A stretch of 27,072 nucleotides of DNA from UBA5794 sp965368815 (GTDB lineage Bacteria > Actinomycetota > Acidimicrobiia > Spongiisociales > UBA5794). Location: assembly GCA_965368815.1 (NCBI GenBank), contig CBDUOH010000022.1:1-27072 (forward strand), given 5' to 3'. The translations under genes were made by a program, and so were the position numbers. Position 1 is the stretch's first letter. Every line of letters begins with the position of its first letter. Shown here piece by piece: positions 15,992-23,799 of this stretch. Under the pieces are notes generated by a model. It saw only the letters and a program-made list of their open reading frames with translations. It ran no database searches and was not told the origin of the DNA.

Positions 15992-16542
15992 GTGGGACCA
16001 GCACCGTGTGGGATGGCAGTGGATGGGTGGAGGTCGACGTTCCGTTGAGCGGGGACGAACCGATCATGCTGCCTGTGTTGAGGGTCGTGGTTTCGAACGA
16101 GGCGGGCGACAGCATCATCTTGCAGCGACGGGATACGGCTAGGGAGTCTGTGCGGGGTCTGCTCGAACTCCCGGGCGGCCGGTGGCGGAGCGGTGAATCA
16201 CCCCTTGCCTGCGCCATCCGAGAGGTTCGGGAGGAGACCGGGCTCTCTCTCGTCTCCGTCGACGGTGTCACCATTGATCAGATCGATGACCACCGCCACC
16301 TCGCAGTCATCCGGCCACTGGTCGTCGTTGCGGGCGTCGACGGTGGGTTCCCCGCTGTCCACACGGTCATCACGGCTGTTGGCTCGGGTGTCATCGAGCA
16401 CGAGGAGGGCATCACAGCCGACGTGAGATGGTGGCGAATCGAAGAGGTCCGTGACGAACTGGACAGGAATCGGAGCGGGTTCGTGCCGTCGACGGCAGCA
16501 GCGTTGTCGGTCTACGCCGAGACGCTCGATTCGGAGATCTGA
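15988..16542 (+). CDS. Nudix hydrolase
   Basis: A 184-residue Nudix protein, which hydrolyses a nucleoside diphosphate linked to another moiety with Mg2+. The complete Nudix box GX5EX7REUXEEXGU is present: GRWRSGE (64-70), seven residues, then REVREETGL (78-86). A strand pair before it (LPVLRVVVSNEAG, IILQRRD) and the LLELPGG entry are typical. The C-terminal part (WWRIEEVRDEL) is normal. The substrate is unknown. GTG start overlaps the lipoprotein stop by four bases. The last 31 bp overlap the end of the convergent UspA-like gene. Confidence 0.92.
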   Translation: MSGTSTVWDGSGWVEVDVPLSGDEPIMLPVLRVVVSNEAGDSIILQRRDTARESVRGLLELPGGRWRSGESPLACAIREVREETGLSLVSVDGVTIDQIDDHRHLAVIRPLVVVAGVDGGFPAVHTVITAVGSGVIEHEEGITADVRWWRIEEVRDELDRNRSGFVPSTAAALSVYAETLDSEI

Positions 16543-17045
16543 TCGAAGGCCGAAAGGTCTTCCGTGACGTCGGCTTCTTTCCGCTCCTCGGGAACCACGA
16601 GGACAGCCTTGCCGGATTCGAGCATCACGCGGCTTGACACGCTCTCCCATGCATCACGGTCGAAGATCTGTTTGGTCGCCCCGAGCAACACAACGTCGAC
16701 GTCGAGTTCTGATGCGGCTCGACTGATTGCCTCCGCAGGGTCGGTTCCTTCGAGCACAAGAATCGTGGTGGGGATCTTCGCCTGTTCGAGCGCCAATCGG
16801 ATCGGTTCGGTCAGGCGATGTGCCCTTTCCTCGAGGTACTGGGCAACGACCGTGTCGGCTGATCCGTTCGTGGAAGAGTCCCGAAGAGGATGCCACTCAG
16901 GCTCGTTGATCTTCTCGAGAAACGACCGGGGGACCTCGACAACGGTCGCGACCGTTACCGACCCCGTTCCGCCGATCAGGTGACGGGCGAAATCGACAAC
17001 GGGCTCCGGATTGAGTGCCCCGGCTGTGGCCACAAGAACATGCAT
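16512..17045 (-). CDS. UspA-like universal stress protein
   Basis: A 177-residue protein with the Usp alpha/beta fold: first strand MHVLVATAGALNPEPVVDFA, a central helix AHRLTEPIRLALEQAKIP, and the C-terminal DVDVVLLGATKQIF, SVSSRVMLESGKAVLVVPEE. The usual ATP-binding G-X2-G-X9-G-S/T loop is not intact (GATK, then SVSS), so nucleotide binding is doubtful. A tail of about 24 charged residues follows the fold. TATGCT ends seven bases before the ATG and GAGGA lies between. It is the last of three minus-strand genes after lhr, with 82 bp between it and the coiled-coil gene, and it overlaps the convergent Nudix gene by 31 bp. Confidence 0.8.
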   Translation of the reverse strand: MHVLVATAGALNPEPVVDFARHLIGGTGSVTVATVVEVPRSFLEKINEPEWHPLRDSSTNGSADTVVAQYLEERAHRLTEPIRLALEQAKIPTTILVLEGTDPAEAISRAASELDVDVVLLGATKQIFDRDAWESVSSRVMLESGKAVLVVPEERKEADVTEDLSAFDQISESSVSA

Positions 17046-17052
17046 TCCTCAA

Positions 17053-17058
17053 AGCATA
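17053..17058 (-). promoter_or_regulatory. -10 element (TATGCT) of the UspA-like gene
   Basis: TATGCT, then TTGAGGA, then ATG at 17045; a near-leaderless start with seven bases of spacing. Confidence 0.4.
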
Positions 17059-17127
17059 GGTTGACGAACAGCGTCTTGCTCGGGAGGTCGGCTGGATCGT
17101 CGGGTCGGCGCCATGTGGGCGGCTGGA

Positions 17128-17553
17128 TCACCGGGACTCCGGCTCCGAGCGGCCCGTCGTGTTGTTCGTCGGCGTGTCGGGGTTCTGTGACTGCAACGCC
17201 GCGAGTTGCCTGTCGATGTCGTCAAGCTCGACTTGGTATTTCTCTCGGAGTGTCGCATTGATGGTGTGGCTGTAGGCGGCCGGGTCCTGGATGTTCTTGC
17301 CTCCGCGTTTTTCGGCATAGCCGGGCTTGATGAAGAGGTCGTTGATCGCACGCCGTCGGGCTTGCAGTGTTTCGATCTGGCGTCTGACGGAATCAGGATG
17401 CCGGCCCGAAGCCGAGATCGAACGGGCGCGGGATTGGAGCTCGGCCTTGTCCGTGCGCAGCCGATCCCGCTCTTTCGCGGTGAGATCGGCGCTTTCGAGC
17501 CGACGCGTCAGCGACCGGATCTCAGCGAGGAGTTCGTCGATGGTGTTTGCCAT
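17128..17553 (-). CDS. Hypothetical coiled-coil protein overlapping the 3' end of lhr
   Basis: A 141-residue, charged, soluble protein. Residues 1-75 are a predicted coiled coil (MANTIDELLAEIRSLTRRLE, AKERDRLRTDKAELQSRA, VRRQIETLQARR); a middle segment NDLFIKPGYAEKRGGKNIQD follows, then a second helix (REKYQVELDDIDRQLAALQ) and a Ser/Thr/Asn-rich tail. I recognise no family. ATG 17553 has AGGA nine bases upstream and overlaps the last 32 bp of lhr in another frame, so it should be translated together with the helicase. The frame stays open upstream of the ATG, but that part is antisense-free overlap with lhr and not protein-like. Confidence 0.72.
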   Translation of the reverse strand: MANTIDELLAEIRSLTRRLESADLTAKERDRLRTDKAELQSRARSISASGRHPDSVRRQIETLQARRRAINDLFIKPGYAEKRGGKNIQDPAAYSHTINATLREKYQVELDDIDRQLAALQSQNPDTPTNNTTGRSEPESR

Positions 17554-20500
17554 TGTCCGATCCTGATGAGCGATGTCCTCTGGGGACAGTAAACCCTTTG
17601 TACCCGGGGATGAAACCGGCCTCTCGCAACGAGCCCGAGATCCGGTGGTCGTGCGCAGGCTCGCCGTCGATTTCCACGATCGAGGCCTTGCCGTGGCGCG
17701 CAGCGAGGGCATGTAATGCGGTCGAGGCCGTATCGGCGTCGTCGGTGAACAGGAGTGTCCGTTTGCCGGCTGGGTCCATCCAGGCGATCAGTTCACCGTC
17801 GATCAACGCAACACGTGCACCGGACCGTCGAGTCGGGCGACCCGGGCCGTCCGGCCAGGGAACGATGGACCCGTAGGCATTGGCTGGATCCGTCGCGCTC
17901 AGGATGATGACGCCGCCCTCTTCGTTGCTCCGCATCCGGTCGATCGCTCCGGTGAGACCGAACTGGGCACCTCCGAGTCCTTCGACGAAGTATCCGCGTC
18001 GGCTCGAACCGACATCCTCAAGCGATGACAGCGCCGGGTAGAGACCGGTGAAACCTCCCACGACCCCTTCCGAGAGCACTGCATCGCGCACAACGATGCC
18101 GTAGCGGTCAAGGAGCTGGGTGGCCATCGCCACAGCGCGCTCCTCGGCAGTGGGACCGCTGCCACGCAGGCTCGACACGAGGTACCAACGCCCGGTCCCG
18201 TGGAGCGGCGTCGCGGAACCGAGCACACCGCGGCGAGGCACCTTCCTGCGCCGCTGTATGTACGCCCGAACCGGTGCAAACGAGTCGTTCGTCACGAGCC
18301 CATGCCACACGAGGTCCCACAGGATGTCGATGGCGGCTTCGATGTCGCCCCCACCGGTTGCTCGATAGATGTCCTCGAAGAACGAGGCACCACTCGTTTC
18401 GAGGAATGCCAACACCGCCTGATGGGTCTCGGGCAGGTCTGCCTCGGATGGTTCGGGTGCAAGCAGCCCGAACCGCGAGCGTGGGTACACAGCGATACGG
18501 CCGTCCCGGGTCCCGAGTGGTTCGACCCCGACCCAAACGATGGCACCGGTGGCAAGCGCCGCATCGAGCGCCCGTTCGTGGTCGAACATCCGGCACGCCA
18601 GGACATCGGACTCGAATGTGCTCGCAGGGATCGCTGAACCGGCAAGTTGCATCACGACATCGTCGAGTGTGGTGCCCCGCCGGTCATCCACGCCCTGCCA
18701 ATGGGGGAGGAATCCAGCGAACACAGTCGGCTCGACGGCCTCGACCTGATGTCTGAGCACGGCGAGTGATCGCCGACGCAGACGTTTGAGGACGTCCGAG
18801 CCGACCCATTCATGTTCGGTTCCCCCCGGTCGGAACGCACCGGCGAGCAGTTTCCCGACGGACTCGAGCCGTTTGAGGATCTCGCGCACCGGAGCTTCGG
18901 GCAGCCCGAGCTCGGCGGCAGCCTCGCGAGTGGTGAACGGTCCATGGGTGCGTGCGTACCGGTGCACGATGTCGCCCAGCGGGTCAGGTACCGGTTCGAG
19001 GAATGCCGACGGTGCCCCAGGAGGCGGTTGGACACCGATCGCGTCGCGCAGGCGAGCGAGGTCCTCGGCGGCGACGTACTTGCGCGTGTCGCCGAATCGG
19101 AGGTGATAGATACGCCCCGTCGCAACGAGCTCATCGAGCCAGAACTGTGGGTCGTGTCCATCGGCGCCCGATGTCCGTGCGATCACTCCGCCGGCATCGA
19201 GCGGGCCGACCGTGCGGAGAAGATCGTGGACACCGTCGAGCGATCGAACGCGCCGATCGGGCGCAAGCCTTTGGAGCTCAGCTTCCACCGCGGTGATGAC
19301 GTCGGCATCGAGCAGTTCGCGGAACTCCGGCTCACCGAGGAGCTCTGCGAGAAGTTGCCGATCGAGGGTGAGAGCAGCAGCTTTTCGTTCAGCGATCGGT
19401 GCGTCGTATTCGTACATGAACGAAGCAACGAAGTCGAACATCAACGACGTGGCAAACGGCGAGGGAGCATCCACATCGGCTTCGACGACCCTTGTTCGAC
19501 GCTGCTCGATGTCGGTGAGTACCTCGACGAGCGCAGGAAGGTCGAAATGGTCCTGCAGGACCTCGCGATACGTCTCGAGCACGATCGGGAAGCTTCCGAA
19601 TCGGCGCGTGACGTCGAGGAGGTCGGCAGCGCGACGCCGCTGGAGCCACAGCGGGGTGCGGGTACCGGGTCGTCGGCGGGGGAGGAGAAGTGCCCGGGCG
19701 GCGGCCTCGCGGAACCGACTGGCGAACAACGCAGAGTCTGCGACCTCGTTCAACAGTGTCGCCTCGATGGTCAGGGGATCGAGGAGGACGGATGATGGGT
19801 CCGGTGGATCGTCCACGTCGGGGAATCGGAACATGATGCCATCGTCGGACCAGATGGCGTCGACCTGTGCCCCTGTGTTGGTGCGGAGGTTTGATCGTGC
19901 CGCCAATGCCCACGGGGCGTGCACACGCGAGCCGAACGGACTCAGTAGCACGAGCCGCCAGTCGCCGATCTCGTCGCGGAATCGTTGGATCACGATCGAA
20001 CGATCCGTGGGGAGCGCCCCGGTGGTGGCGATCTCGTCGGCGATGAAGGTTGCGAGGTTGGTCGCCGCCTTCGTGTCGAGGCGGTACGTGTCGCTGAGTG
20101 TGGTGATCCTGTCCGCAGGGTCAAGAGCGCCGATCGTGCGGGTGAACGCACCGACCGCTCTCCCGAGTGCGAGAGGTCGACCGGGTCCATCGCCGTGCCA
20201 GAAGGGCATCGACGCGGCGGCTGCTCCTGGGGCCGGGCTGACCACGACACGATCGTGGGTGATCTCGTCGATGCGCCATGACGTGGAGCCCAGTACGAAC
20301 GTGTCGCCGGGGCGAGACTCGTACACCATCTCCTCGTCGAGTTCCCCGACGCGCCCACCATCGGGGAGATTGACGGTGTACAACCCGCGATCGGGGATCG
20401 TTCCGGCATTGATGGTCGCGAGCAGTTTGGCGTTGGACCGTGCCGATACCGTGCCAGACGTGCGGTCCCACACGACACGGGGTTTGAGGTCAGCGAAATC

Positions 20501-21925
20501 GTCCGAGGGGTATCTCCCCGCGAGCATGTCGAGCACCGCTTCGAACGTCGATCGGGTCAAGGACCGATACGGACTCGCACCGCGGACAAGATCGTATGCA
20601 GCGTCGACCGCGAAGTCGGTGACAGCCGCCATGGACACGAGATGTTGGGCGAGCACGTCGAGGGGGTTCTGGGGGACCGTTGTCGGCTCGATGTCCCCGG
20701 CATACATGCGTTCGACAACAACGGCGGATTCGAGGAGATCGCCTCGGTGTTTCGGAAACACGCGCGCAACCGACGGCGCCCCTACCTGATGGCCGGCACG
20801 CCCGACCCGCTGTAGCCCGCTGGCGACAGACCCCGGCGATTCGACGAGTACGACGAGATCGACGGCAGCCATGTCGATGCCGAGCTCGAGTGTCGATGTG
20901 GCGACGACGCCCTTGAGTCTTCCCGTCTTGAGGCTGTCTTCGATCTCGAGTCGCTTTTCCCGCGAAACGGAACCGTGGTGGGCCTGGACGATCTCATCGC
21001 CTGCGAGTCGATTGAGTTCGGCTGCGGTCCGCTCGGCCAGTCCCCGTGAGTTGACGAACAGGATCGTGGAGCGGTGCGTGTTCACCAGGTCGAGGAGCTG
21101 TGGGTACATGGCCGGCCATATGGAGCGGATCGGCTTCTCGTCACCGATGGGTTGGACATCGGCATCCGGTCGTGTCATGTCCGTCACGGGGACCACGATC
21201 TCGATATCGAGCTCCTTGGTGTTCGGTGCATCGACGATACGAACCGTTCGCGGGAGCCATGCGTCGTCGGAGGGCACACCACCGCCGAGGAACTCCGCGA
21301 TCGTGTCGAGTGGGCGTTGGGTGGCCGAAAGACCGATGCGTTGCGGCGGGTTGGTGGTGATCGCTTCGAGTCGCTCGAGACTGAGCGTCAGGTGCGTGCC
21401 CCGTTTCGTCCCGGCGATCGCATGGACTTCATCGATGATGACGGTCTCGACCGATTGGAGCATTTCAGCGGCTCGTGAGGTGAGCATGAGAAAGAGGCTC
21501 TCCGGGGTCGTGATGAGTATGTCGGGCGGGTTCCGCAGCATCGCCTGGCGTTCCGACTGTGGGGTGTCGCCGGTGCGCATCGCCACCGAGAGCTTCGGCG
21601 GTTCCTCCCCGCGTCGTCCGGCTTCCGATGCGATGCCGGTGAGAGGTGCTCTGAGATTGCGGTCGATGTCGTAGGCGAGCGCCTTGAGTGGGGAGACATA
21701 CAGCACTCTGCACCGTCTTCGGTTGTCCGGCATGGGGGAGGTGTACAGCCGGTCGATCGACCACAGGAATGCAGCCAGTGTCTTGCCCGAGCCGGTCGGT
21801 GCGTGGATCAGGGTGTGGGCGCCGCTGGCGATGGCCGTCCAACCATCTGACTGAGCCGGTGTCGGTTGTTCGAAAACCGCGTCGAACCAAGCGTTGGTTA
21901 TCGGTGAGAATGGCGGCTCGATCAT
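17522..21925 (-). CDS. lhr: Lhr-like DEAD/H-box ATP-dependent helicase
   Basis: A 1467-residue Large helicase-related protein, the full length of actinobacterial Lhr, a 3'-5' DNA translocase linked to repair. The motor has PTPAQSDGW (Q-like motif, 21-29), Walker A HAPTGSGKT (41-49), DEVH (165-168), motif III LSATQRP, VVATSTLELGIDMAAVDLVV, and motif VI LQRVGRAGHQVG (371-382). The long C-terminal part contains the Lhr winged-helix, beta-barrel and helical domains, ending in SLREAGFIPGYKGFTVP and a short basic tail. The frame is open to 21976, but TACGCT ends six bases before the ATG at 21925 and homology begins there. It heads a minus-strand run with the coiled-coil gene, which overlaps it by 32 bp. 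Confidence 0.95.
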   Translation of the reverse strand: MIEPPFSPITNAWFDAVFEQPTPAQSDGWTAIASGAHTLIHAPTGSGKTLAAFLWSIDRLYTSPMPDNRRRCRVLYVSPLKALAYDIDRNLRAPLTGIASEAGRRGEEPPKLSVAMRTGDTPQSERQAMLRNPPDILITTPESLFLMLTSRAAEMLQSVETVIIDEVHAIAGTKRGTHLTLSLERLEAITTNPPQRIGLSATQRPLDTIAEFLGGGVPSDDAWLPRTVRIVDAPNTKELDIEIVVPVTDMTRPDADVQPIGDEKPIRSIWPAMYPQLLDLVNTHRSTILFVNSRGLAERTAAELNRLAGDEIVQAHHGSVSREKRLEIEDSLKTGRLKGVVATSTLELGIDMAAVDLVVLVESPGSVASGLQRVGRAGHQVGAPSVARVFPKHRGDLLESAVVVERMYAGDIEPTTVPQNPLDVLAQHLVSMAAVTDFAVDAAYDLVRGASPYRSLTRSTFEAVLDMLAGRYPSDDFADLKPRVVWDRTSGTVSARSNAKLLATINAGTIPDRGLYTVNLPDGGRVGELDEEMVYESRPGDTFVLGSTSWRIDEITHDRVVVSPAPGAAAASMPFWHGDGPGRPLALGRAVGAFTRTIGALDPADRITTLSDTYRLDTKAATNLATFIADEIATTGALPTDRSIVIQRFRDEIGDWRLVLLSPFGSRVHAPWALAARSNLRTNTGAQVDAIWSDDGIMFRFPDVDDPPDPSSVLLDPLTIEATLLNEVADSALFASRFREAAARALLLPRRRPGTRTPLWLQRRRAADLLDVTRRFGSFPIVLETYREVLQDHFDLPALVEVLTDIEQRRTRVVEADVDAPSPFATSLMFDFVASFMYEYDAPIAERKAAALTLDRQLLAELLGEPEFRELLDADVITAVEAELQRLAPDRRVRSLDGVHDLLRTVGPLDAGGVIARTSGADGHDPQFWLDELVATGRIYHLRFGDTRKYVAAEDLARLRDAIGVQPPPGAPSAFLEPVPDPLGDIVHRYARTHGPFTTREAAAELGLPEAPVREILKRLESVGKLLAGAFRPGGTEHEWVGSDVLKRLRRRSLAVLRHQVEAVEPTVFAGFLPHWQGVDDRRGTTLDDVVMQLAGSAIPASTFESDVLACRMFDHERALDAALATGAIVWVGVEPLGTRDGRIAVYPRSRFGLLAPEPSEADLPETHQAVLAFLETSGASFFEDIYRATGGGDIEAAIDILWDLVWHGLVTNDSFAPVRAYIQRRRKVPRRGVLGSATPLHGTGRWYLVSSLRGSGPTAEERAVAMATQLLDRYGIVVRDAVLSEGVVGGFTGLYPALSSLEDVGSSRRGYFVEGLGGAQFGLTGAIDRMRSNEEGGVIILSATDPANAYGSIVPWPDGPGRPTRRSGARVALIDGELIAWMDPAGKRTLLFTDDADTASTALHALAARHGKASIVEIDGEPAHDHRISGSLREAGFIPGYKGFTVPRGHRSSGSDNGKHHRRTPR

Positions 21926-21931
21926 GACACG

Positions 21932-21937
21932 AGCGTA
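21932..21937 (-). promoter_or_regulatory. -10 element (TACGCT) of lhr
   Basis: TACGCT, then CGTGTC, then ATG at 21925; identical in sequence and spacing to the LLM oxidoreductase -10. Confidence 0.5.
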
Positions 21938-21968
21938 CTCACGGTGTGCGACACGTTCCGATGCCCCA

Positions 21969-22024
21969 ACCTTCAACCACTACTTGAGGGTGCTGTTTCG
22001 GTAGTGATGGCAAGGGCTGCAGCC
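21969..22024. repeat. Cluster of short inverted repeats upstream of lhr
   Basis: Within 56 bp there are three dyads: ACCTTCAA/TTGAGGGT (21969-21976 with 21984-21991, one G-T pair), CACTAC/GTAGTG (21978-21983 with 22001-22006) and the perfect palindrome GGCTGCAGCC (22015-22024). The first two compete for the same bases. They may be operator sites of lhr. No other gene is evident in 21938-22060 apart from a 36-codon open frame that I do not call. Confidence 0.4.
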
Positions 22025-22060
22025 GAACTGCTCAACCAACAGTCGAGGGGTAGGTGAATG

Positions 22061-22094
22061 ACAAAATCGACTTACCTACGGTCCTGTGGGTAAG
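22061..22094 (-). terminator. Probable intrinsic terminator after the BtpA-family gene
   Basis: On the minus strand CTTACCCAC-AGGACC-GTAGGTAAG forms a nine-pair stem (one G-U) with a six-base loop, followed by TCGATTTTGTC. It is about 90 bases past the stop of the BtpA-family gene (22183) and upstream of lhr, where a terminator is expected. The T-run is short, so efficiency may be modest. Confidence 0.5.
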
Positions 22095-22182
22095 ACGATC
22101 GGAGTGCGTGACGGGGATTCGGTTGCGTGACTGAAAGGTCGCCCACGGGAGTTCATCGACCGTCAAGCGACGAATCGACCCG

Positions 22183-22953
22183 TCAACCGCGAGCAGCTGC
22201 GACGACTGCCTCGGCGCGAACGGGATCGACAGGATTTGTACTCACGCCCTCGAGCTTGATATCCGTCCCGACGATGACCCCATCGGCGAGTTCGAGGATC
22301 GCGGCAACGGTTTCCACCGTTACCCCCGATCCGATGAAGACCGGGAGCGTGCTTGCGGCACACACGGCCTTGATGTCGTCGACGGCGGTCGGTGATCCGG
22401 TCCCTGATCCCGAGACCACCACGACATCGGCACCCGCTCGTTCGACCAGGTCATGTGTCGCATCCGCAAGCGTGAGACCGGCAGGTGGCGTTGCATGCTT
22501 CACGAACACGTCGGCCATGATCGCGACATCAGGACAGATCTGTTGGCGGAGTCGGGCGACTTCGGCTGCCTTGCCGACAATGGGGCCCTGATCGGTGTAC
22601 ATGGTGCCCGACAGGACGTTCACACGGATGAACGAAGCTGCTGTGGCGGCGGCGACGGCGAGTGCGCCGTGGGCGTCGTTGCGCAACACATTGACGCCAA
22701 CAGGTAATCGGCTCGCCCGGTACACGGTGTTCACGGCGGTCGTGAGCGATGTGACTGTGACTTTCGGGACATCGTCGGGGTAGAACGGTGCATCACCGAA
22801 GTTCTCGACCATGATGGCTTCGAATCCCGCCTGGGCGAGCGTTGCGGCGTCGGAAGCGGCGTCAGCGAGGACGGATTCGAAATCGCCTCCGAATCCGGGG
22901 GATCCCGGGAGCGGCCCGAGATGCACCATGCCGATGAGGGAGGGGATCGGCAT
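22183..22953 (-). CDS. BtpA/SgcQ family TIM-barrel protein
   Basis: A 256-residue protein of the BtpA/SgcQ family. It begins IPSLIGMVHLGPLPGSPGF, has AGFEAIMVENFGDAPF (about 42-57), GVNVLRNDAHGALAVA, FIRVNVLSGTMYTDQG, ADVFVKHATPP, and ends VFIGSGVTVETVAAI and GVIVGTDIKLEG, a normal phosphate-gripping barrel end. The name comes from a cyanobacterial photosystem I factor, but in non-photosynthetic bacteria the role is unknown; the fold suggests an enzyme acting on a phosphorylated sugar-like ligand. Its ATG shares a base with the stop of the upstream gene (TGATG), so the two are translationally coupled and probably functionally linked. Confidence 0.88.
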   Translation of the reverse strand: MPIPSLIGMVHLGPLPGSPGFGGDFESVLADAASDAATLAQAGFEAIMVENFGDAPFYPDDVPKVTVTSLTTAVNTVYRASRLPVGVNVLRNDAHGALAVAAATAASFIRVNVLSGTMYTDQGPIVGKAAEVARLRQQICPDVAIMADVFVKHATPPAGLTLADATHDLVERAGADVVVVSGSGTGSPTAVDDIKAVCAASTLPVFIGSGVTVETVAAILELADGVIVGTDIKLEGVSTNPVDPVRAEAVVAAARG

Positions 22954-23741
22954 CAGTACGCCCGCGCGAGCTTGAGAGCCTTCTCCGCATACTCGCCGAC
23001 GGCCTTGAGCCCGGTGTCCTCTGGCTCCTGTCGGTTGACGACCACGCGACACCAGTCGCCGGCCATGCCTTTGATCACTTGATCGGTGTCCTCAGGCCCG
23101 AAACGCCATGCGGCATAGAGGGGTCCCATGACCTCGACCCTGATGCCCTGCTCGGGGAACTCCTCACCGGCCTGTTCAAATGCAAACGGCAGCGTCCGCT
23201 GTCCGAGCAACGCGATGTGGCGAAGGCGAGCGGTATCAGCGAGTGGATCAGGCTCTTCGTCCTCATCCTCGTCGGGCGGCTCGTCGAGGGGAACGATGCG
23301 TCCGAGGATTGCCGCCTTGATGTCGAGTCCGTGCGCCCAGGTCTCCATGAGACGCGTGGTGGCAAAGGTGCGGGCGCTCATGTCCCCATGGATCCACGGT
23401 ATCCGGTCTGTGGCGAGCATGCGGGAGAGAGCCTCCACGACATCTGCGCGCCCGAATCGCCACCATTCGATGATCTCCTGATGTCGTCGTCCGCGCCCTT
23501 GGAGGACACCGCGCATGGTCCATTCGTCGATGTCCGTGATCTTTTCGGCGTCGAGTCGTGCCTGCCCCTGTTCGATGACTTCTGCGGCCAGGGCCTCGGT
23601 GTACGCGAGATGGCTCACCGTGTCCTGGATGTCCCAGCCTTCTGCTGGAGTCTTCGTCGGCCACTGGCGAGTACGCAACGTTTGGAGGAATTGATCCAGT
23701 TGCTGCTGCTCGGCTACCAGATCTGAAAGTATCTCGCGCAT
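22953..23741 (-). CDS. TIGR03084-like metal-binding protein (DinB/maleylpyruvate isomerase fold)
   Basis: A 262-residue protein of the DinB-like four-helix superfamily, in the actinobacterial group annotated as TIGR03084 metal-binding protein, related to mycothiol-dependent maleylpyruvate isomerase. The likely metal ligands are His44 (IQDTVSHLAYTEA) and His137/Asp140 (METWAHGLDIKA), with a tryptophan-rich WDIQD entry. A very acidic loop (DEPPDEDEDEEPDP) interrupts the chain around residue 155 and separates the helical bundle from an SCP2-like C-terminal half ending MAGDWCRVVVNRQEPEDTGL. TAGAAT, nearly the ideal -10, ends six bases before the ATG. It is followed by the BtpA-family gene with a TGATG junction. 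Confidence 0.82.
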   Translation of the reverse strand: MREILSDLVAEQQQLDQFLQTLRTRQWPTKTPAEGWDIQDTVSHLAYTEALAAEVIEQGQARLDAEKITDIDEWTMRGVLQGRGRRHQEIIEWWRFGRADVVEALSRMLATDRIPWIHGDMSARTFATTRLMETWAHGLDIKAAILGRIVPLDEPPDEDEDEEPDPLADTARLRHIALLGQRTLPFAFEQAGEEFPEQGIRVEVMGPLYAAWRFGPEDTDQVIKGMAGDWCRVVVNRQEPEDTGLKAVGEYAEKALKLARAY

Positions 23742-23747
23742 CGGCAG

Positions 23748-23753
23748 ATTCTA
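23748..23753 (-). promoter_or_regulatory. -10 element (TAGAAT) of the TIGR03084-like/BtpA operon
   Basis: TAGAAT, then CTGCCG, then ATG at 23741. It is the closest match to TATAAT among the leaderless promoters in the window. Confidence 0.55.
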
Positions 23754-23799
23754 CCGTATGGATGGGCCTTGGCGATTTCGAACAGATATTGCGCTTGTG

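Noticed and set aside
19212..20789. 525-codon plus-strand frame opposite lhr
   Set aside because: Ser/Arg-rich low-complexity translation, antisense to conserved Lhr domains, with no ribosome site or recognisable fold.
21944..22054. 36-codon plus-strand frame in the lhr upstream gap (ends LLNQQSRGR)
   Set aside because: It reads somewhat like protein and could be a relic, but it lacks a ribosome site or -10 at the right place and is too short to support.
22058..22093. 11-codon ORF with AGGGG upstream overlapping the hairpin, resembling a leader peptide
   Set aside because: There is no gene downstream on the plus strand for it to attenuate; the hairpin is better explained as a terminator for the minus strand.
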